A stretch of DNA of 64,000 nucleotides from Gammaproteobacteria bacterium (GCA_021773795.1 JAJFJT010000003.1:62001-126000); one strand, 5' to 3'; numbered from the stretch's first letter, positions 49,162 to 57,387 are shown. Notes: generated by a model from the letters alone, not told the origin. Numbers and translations are program-made.

Positions 49162-49809
49162 ATGATGGATATTATAGATTTTTTTAACATGTTGGCGCGT
49201 TGGGGGCATTTGTTATTCGGGATCACATGGATTGGACTCTTGTATTACTTCAACTTTGTTCAGGGTGGTTATTTCAAAGCTGCAACTCCTGAGGGACTCG
49301 CTGATGCCAAGGAAAAACTGGCACCCGCTGCTCTTTGGTGGTTTCGTTGGGGAGCGATGTTTACCTTCTTGACCGGGCTTATCCTGCTATGGGGGCTGCA
49401 TCAGGGTGGTGCCTTGAATCCCTACATAGTGATCGGCGCTACACTCGGTACCCTGATGTTTCTAAATGTTTGGTTGATCATCTGGCCTAATCAACAGATA
49501 GTCTTGGGGATGGCGGAAGGTGATGGCCCGGCAGCGGGTGGCAAGGCGCTGTTAGCCTCTCGTACCAACACCTTGTTTTCAGGTCCTATGGCCTTCTGCA
49601 TGCTGGCAGGTCCCCACTTTGTGGGCTCTATGAGTGGTTACGGTTACTCGGCCGGATCTACCGCCATGTGGGTAGTGCTGGCCATCGTAGCGGTACTTGC
49701 AGTAAATGGTGTTGCCGGCAAGCAGGGTCCGATGACTACGGTTCGCGGCGTTATCGTTAGCAGTTTAGTGTTGACCGCTGTTGTCGTGGGAGTGCTGGAG
49801 TTTATTTAG
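49162..49809 (+). CDS. Urate_ox_N (PuuD-type) membrane domain protein
   Basis: 215 residues with six or so membrane segments. ARWGHLLFGITWIGLLYYFNFVQG and LFLNVWLIIWPNQQIVLG match the N-terminal membrane domain of PuuD urate hydroxylase, including conserved His and Trp residues likely to hold haem. The cytochrome c domain of PuuD is missing, and no purine catabolism gene is nearby, so the urate role is doubtful. In many proteobacteria this stand-alone form is annotated only as a membrane protein. Preceded by AAGGGGG and followed by a strong terminator. Confidence 0.8.
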   Translation: MMDIIDFFNMLARWGHLLFGITWIGLLYYFNFVQGGYFKAATPEGLADAKEKLAPAALWWFRWGAMFTFLTGLILLWGLHQGGALNPYIVIGATLGTLMFLNVWLIIWPNQQIVLGMAEGDGPAAGGKALLASRTNTLFSGPMAFCMLAGPHFVGSMSGYGYSAGSTAMWVVLAIVAVLAVNGVAGKQGPMTTVRGVIVSSLVLTAVVVGVLEFI

Positions 49810-49828
49810 TTCAATCCTGTTGCGAGAA

Positions 49829-49861
49829 TAAAAAGCCGGCCAAATGTGCCGGCTTTTTTTA
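49829..49861 (+). terminator. Rho-independent terminator
   Basis: AAAAGCCGGC (49831-49840), loop CAAATGT, GCCGGCTTTT and further T. A clean stem followed by T-run just after the Urate_ox_N gene. Confidence 0.92.
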
Positions 49862-49954
49862 TGATTTTTTACCGGGAATAATTCAAGAATTATCGATTTA
49901 TCATTAACGATGCCGGTGAAAAGGAGGCGGGAATATGGTGGGGATACGCAGTTG

Positions 49955-50143
49955 ATGGAAATGAGTATTTGGGAATCGCTGTTGCTGGGAGTCCTGGTGC
50001 TGCTGGTCCTGTTTTGGTTTGGCCCGGGAGCAAAGGCGGCGCTGAGGGAAAGTCCGAAAGGTCGTGCTGAGGATTGGCGTAGTTTGATATTGCCACTAGG
50101 CATGGTGGTTTTATTTGTGGTGCTGTTGATCGCCCTGGCTTGA
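49955..50143 (+). CDS. Small two-helix membrane protein, unknown
   Basis: 62 residues from the ATG at 49955 (or 60 from 49961): a hydrophobic segment WESLLLGVLVLLVLFWFGPG, a charged loop ALRESPKGRAEDWRS, then LILPLGMVVLFVVLLIALA. It looks like a real small inner-membrane protein rather than noise because the two segments and basic/acidic loop are well formed, but I recognise no family. The stop is 13 bases from the end of convergent mutH. Confidence 0.5.
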   Translation: MEMSIWESLLLGVLVLLVLFWFGPGAKAALRESPKGRAEDWRSLILPLGMVVLFVVLLIALA

Positions 50144-50155
50144 AGCGAAGGCCCC

Positions 50156-50854
50156 TCAGGGAAGGATATAAGTGCGTTCCAGAATCTGTCGGGTGAAGGT
50201 GGTGCGCAGATAAAAGCCCCGTGGTAGTAGCCAGGTCGGTTGCCCCTCTGTACCACTGCCGCGGCGCAGGCTGCGGGCATTGGCCCCCTTGGGTCGAATC
50301 TGCAGGTAGACTCCGTGGTGTGCCGTTATTTCCTCAATTTTCCCGAGTGTTACAAGATCCATTAACTCCTCCCAGTCTTGCCTGAGCGCGGCCTCCTCCA
50401 ACTCATTGGGTGACCACAGCAATGGCGTAGCAATGCGGCGATTGGCTACCGGCATGCCCCGTGGGCCCGCAATAGGAATCCATAATACCCGGGCCATCTT
50501 GCGGCGCAGATAGGACCCTTCCCAGTACACTCCGTCCTCTCCGGAGAGTGCCACCGGACAGACATAGGTGCTTTCCAAAGGCTGCCCTGCAAGGCTGATG
50601 GGCAGGGTTTTTAATTCGACACCGATGGACTGAAAATCAGGTTCCGGCAGTGATGAGGCAGTGGCTCCAAGCACACCCTCCAATAGCTGCCCGGCCCAAC
50701 CCTTGGCACGACGGTTTTCCCTCGGAGTGGCTTGTTGATAGCGCTGAGCCAGTTCACCGAGGCTAAGCCCGGCAATGGCCTGGCTACGGGCCATTAGCTC
50801 AGATTCATCCCCGGGGGGCGGGCTTGGAAAGAGAGGAGCTTCGGCCACCCTCAA
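50156..50854 (-). CDS. mutH: DNA mismatch repair endonuclease MutH
   Basis: 232 residues. The family core is visible: RRAKGWAGQLLEGVLGATASSLPEPDFQSIGVELKTLPI gives the catalytic Glu and the Asp-x-Glu-x-Lys set, with STYVCPVALSGEDG and LRRKMARVLWIPI after it. It nicks the unmethylated strand at hemimethylated GATC, directed by MutL. Presence of MutH implies Dam methylation and a gammaproteobacterium. Its start overlaps the stop of the ThiL N-domain ORF by four bases, an association I do not know from other genomes. Confidence 0.93.
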   Translation of the reverse strand: MRVAEAPLFPSPPPGDESELMARSQAIAGLSLGELAQRYQQATPRENRRAKGWAGQLLEGVLGATASSLPEPDFQSIGVELKTLPISLAGQPLESTYVCPVALSGEDGVYWEGSYLRRKMARVLWIPIAGPRGMPVANRRIATPLLWSPNELEEAALRQDWEELMDLVTLGKIEEITAHHGVYLQIRPKGANARSLRRGSGTEGQPTWLLPRGFYLRTTFTRQILERTYILP

Positions 50855-51300
50855 GTCTGCTGGTCGGTTACGCTGCCTTCATCACGAACCAGGCCGTGGA
50901 CGGCGAGAACTGCATTTAGCGGACCACTGGTGGTATCCCCCCCAACCAACTGTAATCCGCATTCCTTACAGGCTTGCAGTAGGTGAGTGCTGAAGGTATC
51001 CAGCCAGCCTTCATCGATTTCCGGCAGGCACAGGGCGAGGGTAGCCCAGACGGGTCGGGCATTTTTGGCCTTGAGTTGTTGTCGGCCCTCGGCAACCAGT
51101 TGAGAGGCAAAGTCAGCGGCATTAACGGTAACCAGTTGTGGCTCGGCGCTATTCTGGCTGCTCAGGGCACTGATCATGAGGTGTCCCGGCGGAGCTTGTA
51201 GTACGGCAGCATCGTCACCGACATCTACGACAACGCCACTACGCCGGGTACTCGATGGCCTAAAGAATCGCTCGATAAGGGAAAATTCTTCCAGTGGCAT
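50851..51300 (-). CDS. Stand-alone ThiL N-terminal domain (split/duplicate thiamine-monophosphate kinase)
   Basis: 149 residues that align with the first ~145 of E. coli ThiL: EFSLIERFF at the start, VDVGDDAAVLQAPPG (Mg-binding GDDxA), WATLALCLPEIDEGWLDTF and QLVGGDTTSGPL. Two motifs are lost: the STDTLVxGxHF segment reads SALSSQNSAEPQ and NxSDxAAMG reads NAADFASQLVAEG. The missing motifs are those retained by the other thiL gene at 52562-53461. It ends at the N-domain boundary. Its ATG abuts a family A repeat whose end supplies an AGAGG seven bases upstream. It is coupled to mutH by a four-base overlap. It may be a partner subunit, a regulator or a relic. Confidence 0.8.
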   Translation of the reverse strand: MPLEEFSLIERFFRPSSTRRSGVVVDVGDDAAVLQAPPGHLMISALSSQNSAEPQLVTVNAADFASQLVAEGRQQLKAKNARPVWATLALCLPEIDEGWLDTFSTHLLQACKECGLQLVGGDTTSGPLNAVLAVHGLVRDEGSVTDQQT

Positions 51301-51444
51301 GAGGGCGCCTCTAAAAATTCAAGATTCCAGGCAAGACAAGGCATGAGTAAAAAGTTGAGTGCAGCATATGCTTGATATGTAAGCGAAACTTTTTTGAGAA
51401 AAACGCCGTATTGCGACGAATATTGTGTTTTTAGAGGTGCCCAT
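51299..51444. repeat. MITE-like element, family A copy 3
   Basis: About 145 bp, ends GAGGGCGCCTCTAAAAATTC and TTTTTAGAGGTGCCCAT, interior as in copies 1 and 2 (CCAGGCAAGACAAGGCATG, GTAAGCGAAACTTTTTTGAG, CGCCGTATTGCGACGA). It separates the lytic transglycosylase gene from the ThiL N-domain ORF and touches that ORF's start codon. Confidence 0.82.
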
Positions 51445-51446
51445 GA

Positions 51447-52031
51447 CTACGAGGTGCGCCGGTAACTGCGGTAATAATCCAGCACCTTGCGCACATAGTT
51501 TTGAGTTTCGGGATAGGGGGGGATTTTGTTGCCGTAACGGATAACTGCATTTTCGCCGGCGTTGTAGGCCGCCAGGGCAAGGCGGACGTTGCGAAAGCGC
51601 GTGATCAGGTCGCGCAGATAGCGCACCCCGCCGTCAAGATTTGCTGCGGGATCTCGGCGATTGCTAACCCCATATCGGCTCGCTGTTCCGGGCATGAGTT
51701 GCATTAGTCCTACCGCTCCAGCTCGCGACACCGCCTTGGCATCGTAGGCTGATTCAGCGGTCACCACCGCATGTACCAGGGCTTTATCCATGCGGTAGCG
51801 TCTGGCGGTACGTTCGATTAGCGGGGTGTAGCGTTTGCGATTGGCGCGGCTCCAGTGGATCCCTTTGGGCACCCAGCCCTTCCAGGTGCGCACGATGGCA
51901 TGGTAGCCAGGGCCCAGGGGGCGGTCAGAGAGGTGTACGACGCCATTGGCATCGGTGAATTTGTAGATGTCGCCCCAAGCCGCGGAAAGCGGTGAAAGGA
52001 GGACTAATAGAAGCAGTAAGCGAGATGGCAT
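51447..52031 (-). CDS. Lytic transglycosylase, SLT domain with DUF4124 start
   Basis: 194 residues. Signal peptide (LLLLLVLLSPLSAAWG), a DUF4124-like strand (DIYKFTDANGVVHLSDRP), then an SLT domain (about 70-185). The catalytic Glu lies in VVTAESAYDAKAVSRAGAVGLMQLMP, and AAYNAGENAV with YPETQNYVRKVLDYY closes the fold. It cleaves peptidoglycan strands in the periplasm with formation of 1,6-anhydro-MurNAc, the substrate class recycled by AmpD and MupP in this window. Confidence 0.92.
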   Translation of the reverse strand: MPSRLLLLLVLLSPLSAAWGDIYKFTDANGVVHLSDRPLGPGYHAIVRTWKGWVPKGIHWSRANRKRYTPLIERTARRYRMDKALVHAVVTAESAYDAKAVSRAGAVGLMQLMPGTASRYGVSNRRDPAANLDGGVRYLRDLITRFRNVRLALAAYNAGENAVIRYGNKIPPYPETQNYVRKVLDYYRSYRRTS

Positions 52032-52065
52032 AGATTAATGCAGGCTTCGTGGTGATACTGGCAGA

Positions 52066-52608
52066 TTATAGCGGCAAATTACCGCTATTCTGCAGCCACT
52101 GGGCCAGACCCTGTACCACTAGCCAGGCCAAGGCCCCTGCAAGTACATCGTCGAGCATGATACCAAGTCCTCCCGGCACCCGTTGGTCCAGCAGTGAAAT
52201 TGGCCATGGTTTAAGGATGTCGAAAAAGCGAAAGGCGACAAAACCGACTGGCAGCCAGATCCAGCCAGTAGGCGCAGCGCACATGGTGATGAGATAGCCC
52301 GCAATTTCATCCCAGACAATGGCAGGATGGTCGTGAACTTTCAGGCGCTGAGCGGTGACCCCACAAAGCCAGATTCCCACGACAATGCTTAGCGCGATGA
52401 CTGCGAGATAGGGGTAGAGGGGGAGTGGCCGCAGGGTGAGATAGATGAGCACACCCACCAGGGTGCCCGCGGTACCCGGAGCGTGAGGAGCGAGGCCGCT
52501 CCCAAAACCACAGGCGAGCAGGTACGCGGGGTGTTCTCGGAGCAACTGAAAAGTGGGTTGTTTAGGAAAAATGTTGGTATGCCTGACCGGGATGGAAGGG
52601 GTTAGCAT
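52066..52608 (-). CDS. pgpA: Phosphatidylglycerophosphatase A
   Basis: 180 residues from the ATG at 52608; the frame is open to 52680. FGSGLAPHAPGTAGTLVGV, HDHPAIVWDEIAGYLITM and FRFFDILKPWPISLLDQRVPGGLGIMLDDVLAG are PgpA signatures, on a four-helix membrane protein. It dephosphorylates PGP to phosphatidylglycerol. The chosen start overlaps thiL by 47 bases, which suggests coupled translation. thiL-pgpA order is standard. Confidence 0.93.
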   Translation of the reverse strand: MLTPSIPVRHTNIFPKQPTFQLLREHPAYLLACGFGSGLAPHAPGTAGTLVGVLIYLTLRPLPLYPYLAVIALSIVVGIWLCGVTAQRLKVHDHPAIVWDEIAGYLITMCAAPTGWIWLPVGFVAFRFFDILKPWPISLLDQRVPGGLGIMLDDVLAGALAWLVVQGLAQWLQNSGNLPL

Positions 52609-53461
52609 TCGGATCCTGACAGCGTAGCCCGGGTTTTGTTTCGATGACGCCGACGCGATGAACGGCACAATTGATGGCATTCATAGCGCTTTCTATGTGT
52701 ACCTGCTGCTCCGGTGGGGCGGTAAAGCAGAGTTCATAATCATCCCCGGCACTAAGGGCGAGTTTCCATGCCTGTTGTTGGGGGAGAGCGTTGCGGCAGG
52801 CCGCTGACAGGGGCAGGGCGGCTACCTGCAACGTGGCCCCAACGGTGCTGGCCTGCAGGATATGGCCAAGATCACCCACCAGTCCATCGGAGAGGTCGAT
52901 GGCGGCGGAGGCGATATCCCGCAGGGCTAATCCAGCGGCAATACGTGGCGTGGGGTGGCTGTAGCGACGTTCTAACCAGGCCGTTTCTTTGGCATTCAGG
53001 TTCAGGTTTTGTTGCATGGCCTGGATGGCCAGGCCCGCATCGCCCAAGGTGCCGGTGACATAGATACCGTCACCCACCTGTGCTCCTCGGCGGCAGAGGG
53101 CACCATCGACGGGTACCTCGCCCCAGATTTCAATGCTGACACTGAGCGCACCGGGTTGTATCAGGGTGGTGCCCATGGCAACGGAGTGTAGCTCTGCGAG
53201 TTCCACGAGACCCCGATGAAAGTCCTGCAACCAGGTTTCATCGTCGGGGTGTGGCAGGGTGAGCGCCAGATTCAGCCAGCGGGGTCTGGCACCCATGGCC
53301 GCCATGTCACTGAGATTGACCGCCAGGCTGCGATAGCCAAGGGCCGCTGGCACGAAGGTGTGGGGGAAGTGCACCCCCGCCACCAGGGCATCCATGGATA
53401 CCGCCCATTGCCTATCCGGTGGCAGTCGATGGCTTCTAGCAGGCTGCTGAAAAACCCTCAT
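52562..53461 (-). CDS. thiL: Thiamine-monophosphate kinase, N-terminally truncated
   Basis: 299 residues aligning with E. coli ThiL from about residue 38 to the end. The first ~37 residues, including GDDxA, are replaced by eight codons from a repeat element that also holds the start codon (53461). Retained motifs: SMDALVAGVHF, LAVNLSDMAAMGARPRW, IYVTGTLGDAGLA, AIDLSDGL, and SAGDDYELCF. The GGDTTxGP motif is degraded to AMGTTLIQPGA. The frame is otherwise open and the C-terminal domain well conserved, so selection seems to persist. The enzyme makes thiamine pyrophosphate. No ribosome site precedes the ATG. See the N-domain ORF at 50851-51300. Confidence 0.85.
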   Translation of the reverse strand: MRVFQQPARSHRLPPDRQWAVSMDALVAGVHFPHTFVPAALGYRSLAVNLSDMAAMGARPRWLNLALTLPHPDDETWLQDFHRGLVELAELHSVAMGTTLIQPGALSVSIEIWGEVPVDGALCRRGAQVGDGIYVTGTLGDAGLAIQAMQQNLNLNAKETAWLERRYSHPTPRIAAGLALRDIASAAIDLSDGLVGDLGHILQASTVGATLQVAALPLSAACRNALPQQQAWKLALSAGDDYELCFTAPPEQQVHIESAMNAINCAVHRVGVIETKPGLRCQDPNANPFHPGQAYQHFS

Positions 53462-53582
53462 ACGGCACCATACGGCGTTAAAAATCGGCTCAAAATGCTC
53501 ATTTACGATCTGTAAACTCCGCTTTTTCGCGAATTTTTGCCTTGTCTGGCACTCGCATGAACCCTTTTCAACAGCCTGCTAG
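53436..53582. mobile_element. MITE-like element, family C, inserted at the thiL 5' end
   Basis: 147 bp with 17-bp terminal inverted repeats differing at one base (TAGCAGGCTGCTGAAAA; right end TTTTCAACAGCCTGCTA), flanked by CTAG on both sides. The interior includes GCATACGG-like and AATTTTTGCCTTGTCTGGC segments. It has no ORF. It occupies the place of the nusB-thiL junction and of the missing first codons of thiL. Confidence 0.88.
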
Positions 53583-53605
53583 AGGTGCTCCTGCTTGCCC
53601 GCTGA

Positions 53606-54052
53606 TCAGTCACTTTTGTCGGCGTTTGCTTCCAGATTGCGATGCAGTTTATCGAGCACGCCGTTGACGTATTTGTGGGCTCCGGCGGCGCCAAAGTCCT
53701 TGGCTAATTCTATCGCCTCGTTGATGACGACGCGCCAGGGTACGTCCTGGCGAAAACGTAATTCATAGGTGGCGATGCGCAGGATGGCCCGTTCTACCGG
53801 ATTGAGTTGTTCCACCGAGCGATCGAGGCAGGCCTCGAGCAAGGGATCGATCTCTCCGAGTTTTTCAGGAAGATTGGTGAAAATGTCCTGGAAGTATGGG
53901 ATATCGGCCTTCTTCATGCCGTCATCTTCCAGGAACTGAGCCTCTATGGTCAGCGTCCCCTGGCCCGTACTTTGCCACTGATAAAGGGCCTGCATGGCAG
54001 AACGCCGGGCGCGTCGGCGGGCGCCAGCGGATACACGTGGGGCATCAGTCAC
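53606..54052 (-). CDS. nusB: Transcription antitermination factor NusB
   Basis: 148 residues, all helical. RRRARRSAMQALYQWQSTGQ at the N-terminus (boxA RNA-binding arginines) and ILRIATYELRFRQDVPWRVVINEAIELAKDFG at the C-terminus are the family hallmarks. With NusE it binds boxA in rRNA transcripts. The gene overlaps ribH by eight bases. The usual close nusB-thiL junction is broken by an inserted repeat. Confidence 0.96.
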   Translation of the reverse strand: MTDAPRVSAGARRRARRSAMQALYQWQSTGQGTLTIEAQFLEDDGMKKADIPYFQDIFTNLPEKLGEIDPLLEACLDRSVEQLNPVERAILRIATYELRFRQDVPWRVVINEAIELAKDFGAAGAHKYVNGVLDKLHRNLEANADKSD

Positions 54053-54536
54053 CTTGACGGTGCTCGCCGAGTTGGCGCATCAGGGTGATCATTTCCAGCG
54101 CTGCGACCGCGACCTCATGTCCCTTATTGCCGTCACTGCCACCACAGCGGGCCACTGCCTGTGCCTGGTCGTCGGTGGTCAGCACGCCAAACAGCATCGG
54201 AATTTGCTCATCCAGTGCCACCTGTCCAAGGCCTCGGGTGCATTCACCTGCAACGTATTCAAAATGGGGGGTGCCGCCACGAATGATGGCTCCAAAGCTG
54301 AGCACCGCTTCAAACTCGCGGTTACGGGCCAGGGTCTGGGCGGCCAGCGGTAATTCGAAGGCGCCGGGCACGCGAATGATCTGAATGGCATTTTCATCAA
54401 TGCCGTTGTTACCGAGGGTTTCCACTGCAGCTGTGAGTAGTTTGTTCACTACTTCGTGGTTAAAGCGCGCGGCAACGATGCCCACACGGGCACCACTGAC
54501 GTCATATTCCTGCGTGTCAAGGTCAAAGTGTGCCAT
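54045..54536 (-). CDS. ribH: 6,7-dimethyl-8-ribityllumazine synthase
   Basis: 163 residues. VGIVAARFNHEVVNKLL, IIRVPGAFELPLAAQTLA, FGAIIRGGTPHFEYVAGE and VALDEQIPMLFGVLTTDDQAQA are standard, including the catalytic His near residue 92. It condenses the pyrimidine and butanone phosphate to lumazine, as a multimeric cage or pentamer. The ATG is next to the ribBX stop. Confidence 0.96.
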   Translation of the reverse strand: MAHFDLDTQEYDVSGARVGIVAARFNHEVVNKLLTAAVETLGNNGIDENAIQIIRVPGAFELPLAAQTLARNREFEAVLSFGAIIRGGTPHFEYVAGECTRGLGQVALDEQIPMLFGVLTTDDQAQAVARCGGSDGNKGHEVAVAALEMITLMRQLGEHRQGD

Positions 54537-55670
54537 TTAACTATCTGTTTCCTCTGGTGAATTCTGGCTGACGTACTCAACGATCTCCAGTCCGAAGCCC
54601 GAGATGCCCGCGAGATTTTTTGGGGCGCTCAGAATACGCATTCTGCATGCCCCGAGGTCGAGCAGAATCTGTGAGCCAACCCCGAAGGTGCGTACATTGT
54701 CGTAGCTATGGGATGGCAGATTTTGGGCATCCTGGTCGTGGTCTTCAAACTGGGTTATACGATGAACCAATTCCTCGCTGGACTCATCTCTCCGAATAAT
54801 GACCACCACTCCTTTACCTTCTTCGGCCACCCGCTTGATGGCGCTGTCCAGTGGCCAGCCACAATCTGCCCGACAGCTGCCCGGCAGATCGCTTAGGGAA
54901 TCCTGAACATGGACCCGAATGAGGGTCGGTTCGGCGGGATCGATTTCACCCTTAACCATGGCGAGGTGGATATGACCATCAACGGTGTCCTCATAGGCCA
55001 CTCCCCGAAACTCGCCATGGACGGTGGGAAGGGCAAAATCACCTACCCGGCGCACGGTTTTTTCATTGCGCAGGCGGTATTCGATAAGATCCGCAATGGT
55101 GCCGATCTTGAGATCATGCTCGGCGGCAAAGTGTTCCAGATCGGGCCGCCGCGCCATGCTGCCATCTTCGTTGAGTACTTCGACGATGACGGCACCGGCC
55201 TCCAGCCCTGCGAGACGGGCCAAATCAACCCCGGCCTCAGTATGCCCGGCACGGGTGAGTACGCCACCGGGTTCTGCGATAAGCGGAAAGATATGTCCCG
55301 GTTGGGCCAGATCCTGGGGTTGGGAATCCACTGCCATGGTGGTCTGGATCGTGGTGGCACGATCCGCAGCTGAAATGCCCGTGGTAATGCCCTCGGCGGC
55401 ATCGATAGAAATGGTAAATTGAGTACCGTTGGCCTCCCGGTTATCTCCCACCATAAGCGGCAGATGCAATTGCTCGCAGCGCTCGGCATTGAGGGTCAGG
55501 CAGATGAGGCCACGGCCATAGCGGGCCATGAAATTGATGTCTTCTGGACGGATGAGTGAGGCGGCGATGATCAGGTCCCCCTCGTTTTCACGTCCCTCGT
55601 CGTCCACGAGGATGACCATCCGCCCGAGGCGAATATCCTCGATAATTTCCGGTGTAGGGTTAAAGGTCAT
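54537..55670 (-). CDS. ribBA: RibBX: DHBP synthase fused to degenerate GTP cyclohydrolase II domain
   Basis: 377 residues from the ATG at 55670. The N-terminal half is a good 3,4-dihydroxy-2-butanone-4-phosphate synthase ([13 protein letters not shown] metal site, [26 protein letters not shown]). The C-terminal half resembles GTP cyclohydrolase II but has lost the first zinc Cys (VQDSLSD where EC-LTGD is expected) and the GRGIG segment. Two cysteines remain in SCRADCG. The domain is therefore probably inactive as a cyclohydrolase, as in the RibBX hybrids known from Shewanella and other proteobacteria; a separate RibA elsewhere is expected. Confidence 0.9.
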   Translation of the reverse strand: MTFNPTPEIIEDIRLGRMVILVDDEGRENEGDLIIAASLIRPEDINFMARYGRGLICLTLNAERCEQLHLPLMVGDNREANGTQFTISIDAAEGITTGISAADRATTIQTTMAVDSQPQDLAQPGHIFPLIAEPGGVLTRAGHTEAGVDLARLAGLEAGAVIVEVLNEDGSMARRPDLEHFAAEHDLKIGTIADLIEYRLRNEKTVRRVGDFALPTVHGEFRGVAYEDTVDGHIHLAMVKGEIDPAEPTLIRVHVQDSLSDLPGSCRADCGWPLDSAIKRVAEEGKGVVVIIRRDESSEELVHRITQFEDHDQDAQNLPSHSYDNVRTFGVGSQILLDLGACRMRILSAPKNLAGISGFGLEIVEYVSQNSPEETDS

Positions 55671-56262
55671 GCTTTCTCCGCAACAGGCGTTCCAGGTAAC
55701 GGGCAATTATATCCACTTCCAGGTTTACCGGGTCGCCAGCTTGGCGCGCGCCGATGGTGGTGACTTCCTGGGTGTGGGGGATGAGGGTCAGTTCAAAGCA
55801 GGAGCCCACTACCTGGTTCACTGTGAGACTAATGCCGTCCACGCAAATTGATCCCTTGGCGGCAATATAGCGGCCGAGTTCCGGCGGTGCCTCAATGGCG
55901 AGGAAAAGCGATTCCCCCTGCTCGCGCCGCTCCCGAATGTGGCCGATGCCGTCGACATGGCCGCTGACCAAGTGTCCACCTAAGGGCTCGCTGAGGGTGA
56001 GCGCCGGTTCCAGGTTGACCGCATCACCCGCTTTGAGTCCGCCCAGTGCCGTGCATTGCAGGGTTTCTTCTGAGGCATGTACACGAAACCCGTCGTCCAG
56101 GCATTCGGCTACCGTCAGGCAGACCCCATTGACCGCGATGCTTGCACCCAGCAGGCATTCGTCGGTGCCGAGAGAGCCGCGTTCAAGGGTAATGCCGGTT
56201 TCCGCACCACGGGGTTCGAGGGCACGGATATGGCCCAGGGTTTTGATGATTCCGGTAAACAT
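55660..56262 (-). CDS. ribC: Riboflavin synthase, alpha subunit
   Basis: 200 residues with two internally repeated lumazine-binding halves: the start MFTGIIKTLGHI, SIAVNGVCLTV in the first and SICVDGISLTVNQV in the second, and GGHLVSGHVDGIGHI. It dismutates two lumazines to riboflavin. It overlaps the ribBX start by 11 bases and follows ribD by nine, in the coupled riboflavin operon. No FMN riboswitch is seen upstream of ribD or ribBX. Confidence 0.95.
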   Translation of the reverse strand: MFTGIIKTLGHIRALEPRGAETGITLERGSLGTDECLLGASIAVNGVCLTVAECLDDGFRVHASEETLQCTALGGLKAGDAVNLEPALTLSEPLGGHLVSGHVDGIGHIRERREQGESLFLAIEAPPELGRYIAAKGSICVDGISLTVNQVVGSCFELTLIPHTQEVTTIGARQAGDPVNLEVDIIARYLERLLRRKHDL

Positions 56263-56271
56263 GTCTGCTGC

Positions 56272-57387
56272 CTATAACAGGATTGGGCGGGCGGTGATGC
56301 GTAGATCCCTACCCACCGAGCGCACATCTTTAATGTCGAGTTCCAGTGCCTGCTGGAGTTGCGTTAGTTCCGGGAGCTGAAACAGGCCGCGGGCACCATC
56401 TCCCATGAGTTGGGGGGCGACGTAGAGCACCAGCTCGTCCACCAGTCCCGCGGCCAGCATGCTACCACTAAGCGTTGCTCCCGCCTCCAGTAATAGCTCG
56501 TTGATTTCACGTTTGCCGAGTTGAGACATGAGTTGGTCGAGATCAACGCCATTTTCCGTTAATGGCAGCCCAAGCAGCTCAACTTGTTGTTGTAGAGCCT
56601 GGCGGCGTTCCGATGGGGCATCGGGTCCGTGGACTAACAGTATCGGTGCTCGGCGCTGAAATATTCGCGCCTTATTGGGGATACGCAGCTGAGAATCGGT
56701 AACGACGAGCAAGGGTGCCGGAATCTGAGTTTCGTCAAAGTCCGGAAGCCTGATCGTATAGCGGGGATTGTCGCCTATGATCGTAGCTACTCCAGTGAGG
56801 ATGGCATCGCTGCGTGCACGCAACCGTTGTACATCCTCTCGTGCCGCGCCTCCCGTAATCCATTGGCTCTCCCCCGAGGCCATGGCGGTGCGCCCATCCA
56901 GACTCATGGCGAGCTTGCAGCGTACAAAAGGGCGCTGACAACGCATACGTTGCAGAAAACCCGGATTCAGCTTCTCCGCCTCGGCTTCTAGCACGCCGGC
57001 TTGTACCTCAATACCGGCTGCTTTCAGTTCATCAAAACCCTGCCCAGCCACCAGCGGATTAGGGTCCAGGCTGGCGGCCACCACTCGCCTGATGCCCGCC
57101 TGTAGCAGGGCTTGCGTACAGGGTGGGGTACGGCCCTGATGGCAGCAGGGTTCCAGGGTGATGTAGGCGGTGCCACCCTTGGCGCGTGTACCGGCGGACT
57201 TAAGGGCCATTACTTCGGCATGATCGCCGCCTGCCTGCTGGTGCCAACCTTCACCGACCACGGCGTCATCACGGACAATGACACAGCCGGTGCGCGGATT
57301 GGGACTGGGGTTAAAGCGTGGTCGGAGCGCAAGCCCGATGGCGTGCGCCATGTGCCGATAGTCATCGGCAGTGGGGAGATGGCTCAT
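56272..57387 (-). CDS. ribD: Bifunctional riboflavin deaminase/reductase RibD
   Basis: 371 residues. The N-terminal deaminase (about 8-145) has the zinc set [10 protein letters not shown] and [13 protein letters not shown]; the C-terminal reductase (about 150-371) opens with [17 protein letters not shown] and contains [21 protein letters not shown]. It performs the second and third steps of riboflavin synthesis. The ATG overlaps the nrdR stop by four bases. Confidence 0.96.
   Translation of the reverse strand: MSHLPTADDYRHMAHAIGLALRPRFNPSPNPRTGCVIVRDDAVVGEGWHQQAGGDHAEVMALKSAGTRAKGGTAYITLEPCCHQGRTPPCTQALLQAGIRRVVAASLDPNPLVAGQGFDELKAAGIEVQAGVLEAEAEKLNPGFLQRMRCQRPFVRCKLAMSLDGRTAMASGESQWITGGAAREDVQRLRARSDAILTGVATIIGDNPRYTIRLPDFDETQIPAPLLVVTDSQLRIPNKARIFQRRAPILLVHGPDAPSERRQALQQQVELLGLPLTENGVDLDQLMSQLGKREINELLLEAGATLSGSMLAAGLVDELVLYVAPQLMGDGARGLFQLPELTQLQQALELDIKDVRSVGRDLRITARPILL

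Noticed and set aside
54537-55670. Annotating RibBA as fully bifunctional
   Set aside because: Key zinc and catalytic motifs of the cyclohydrolase half are absent.
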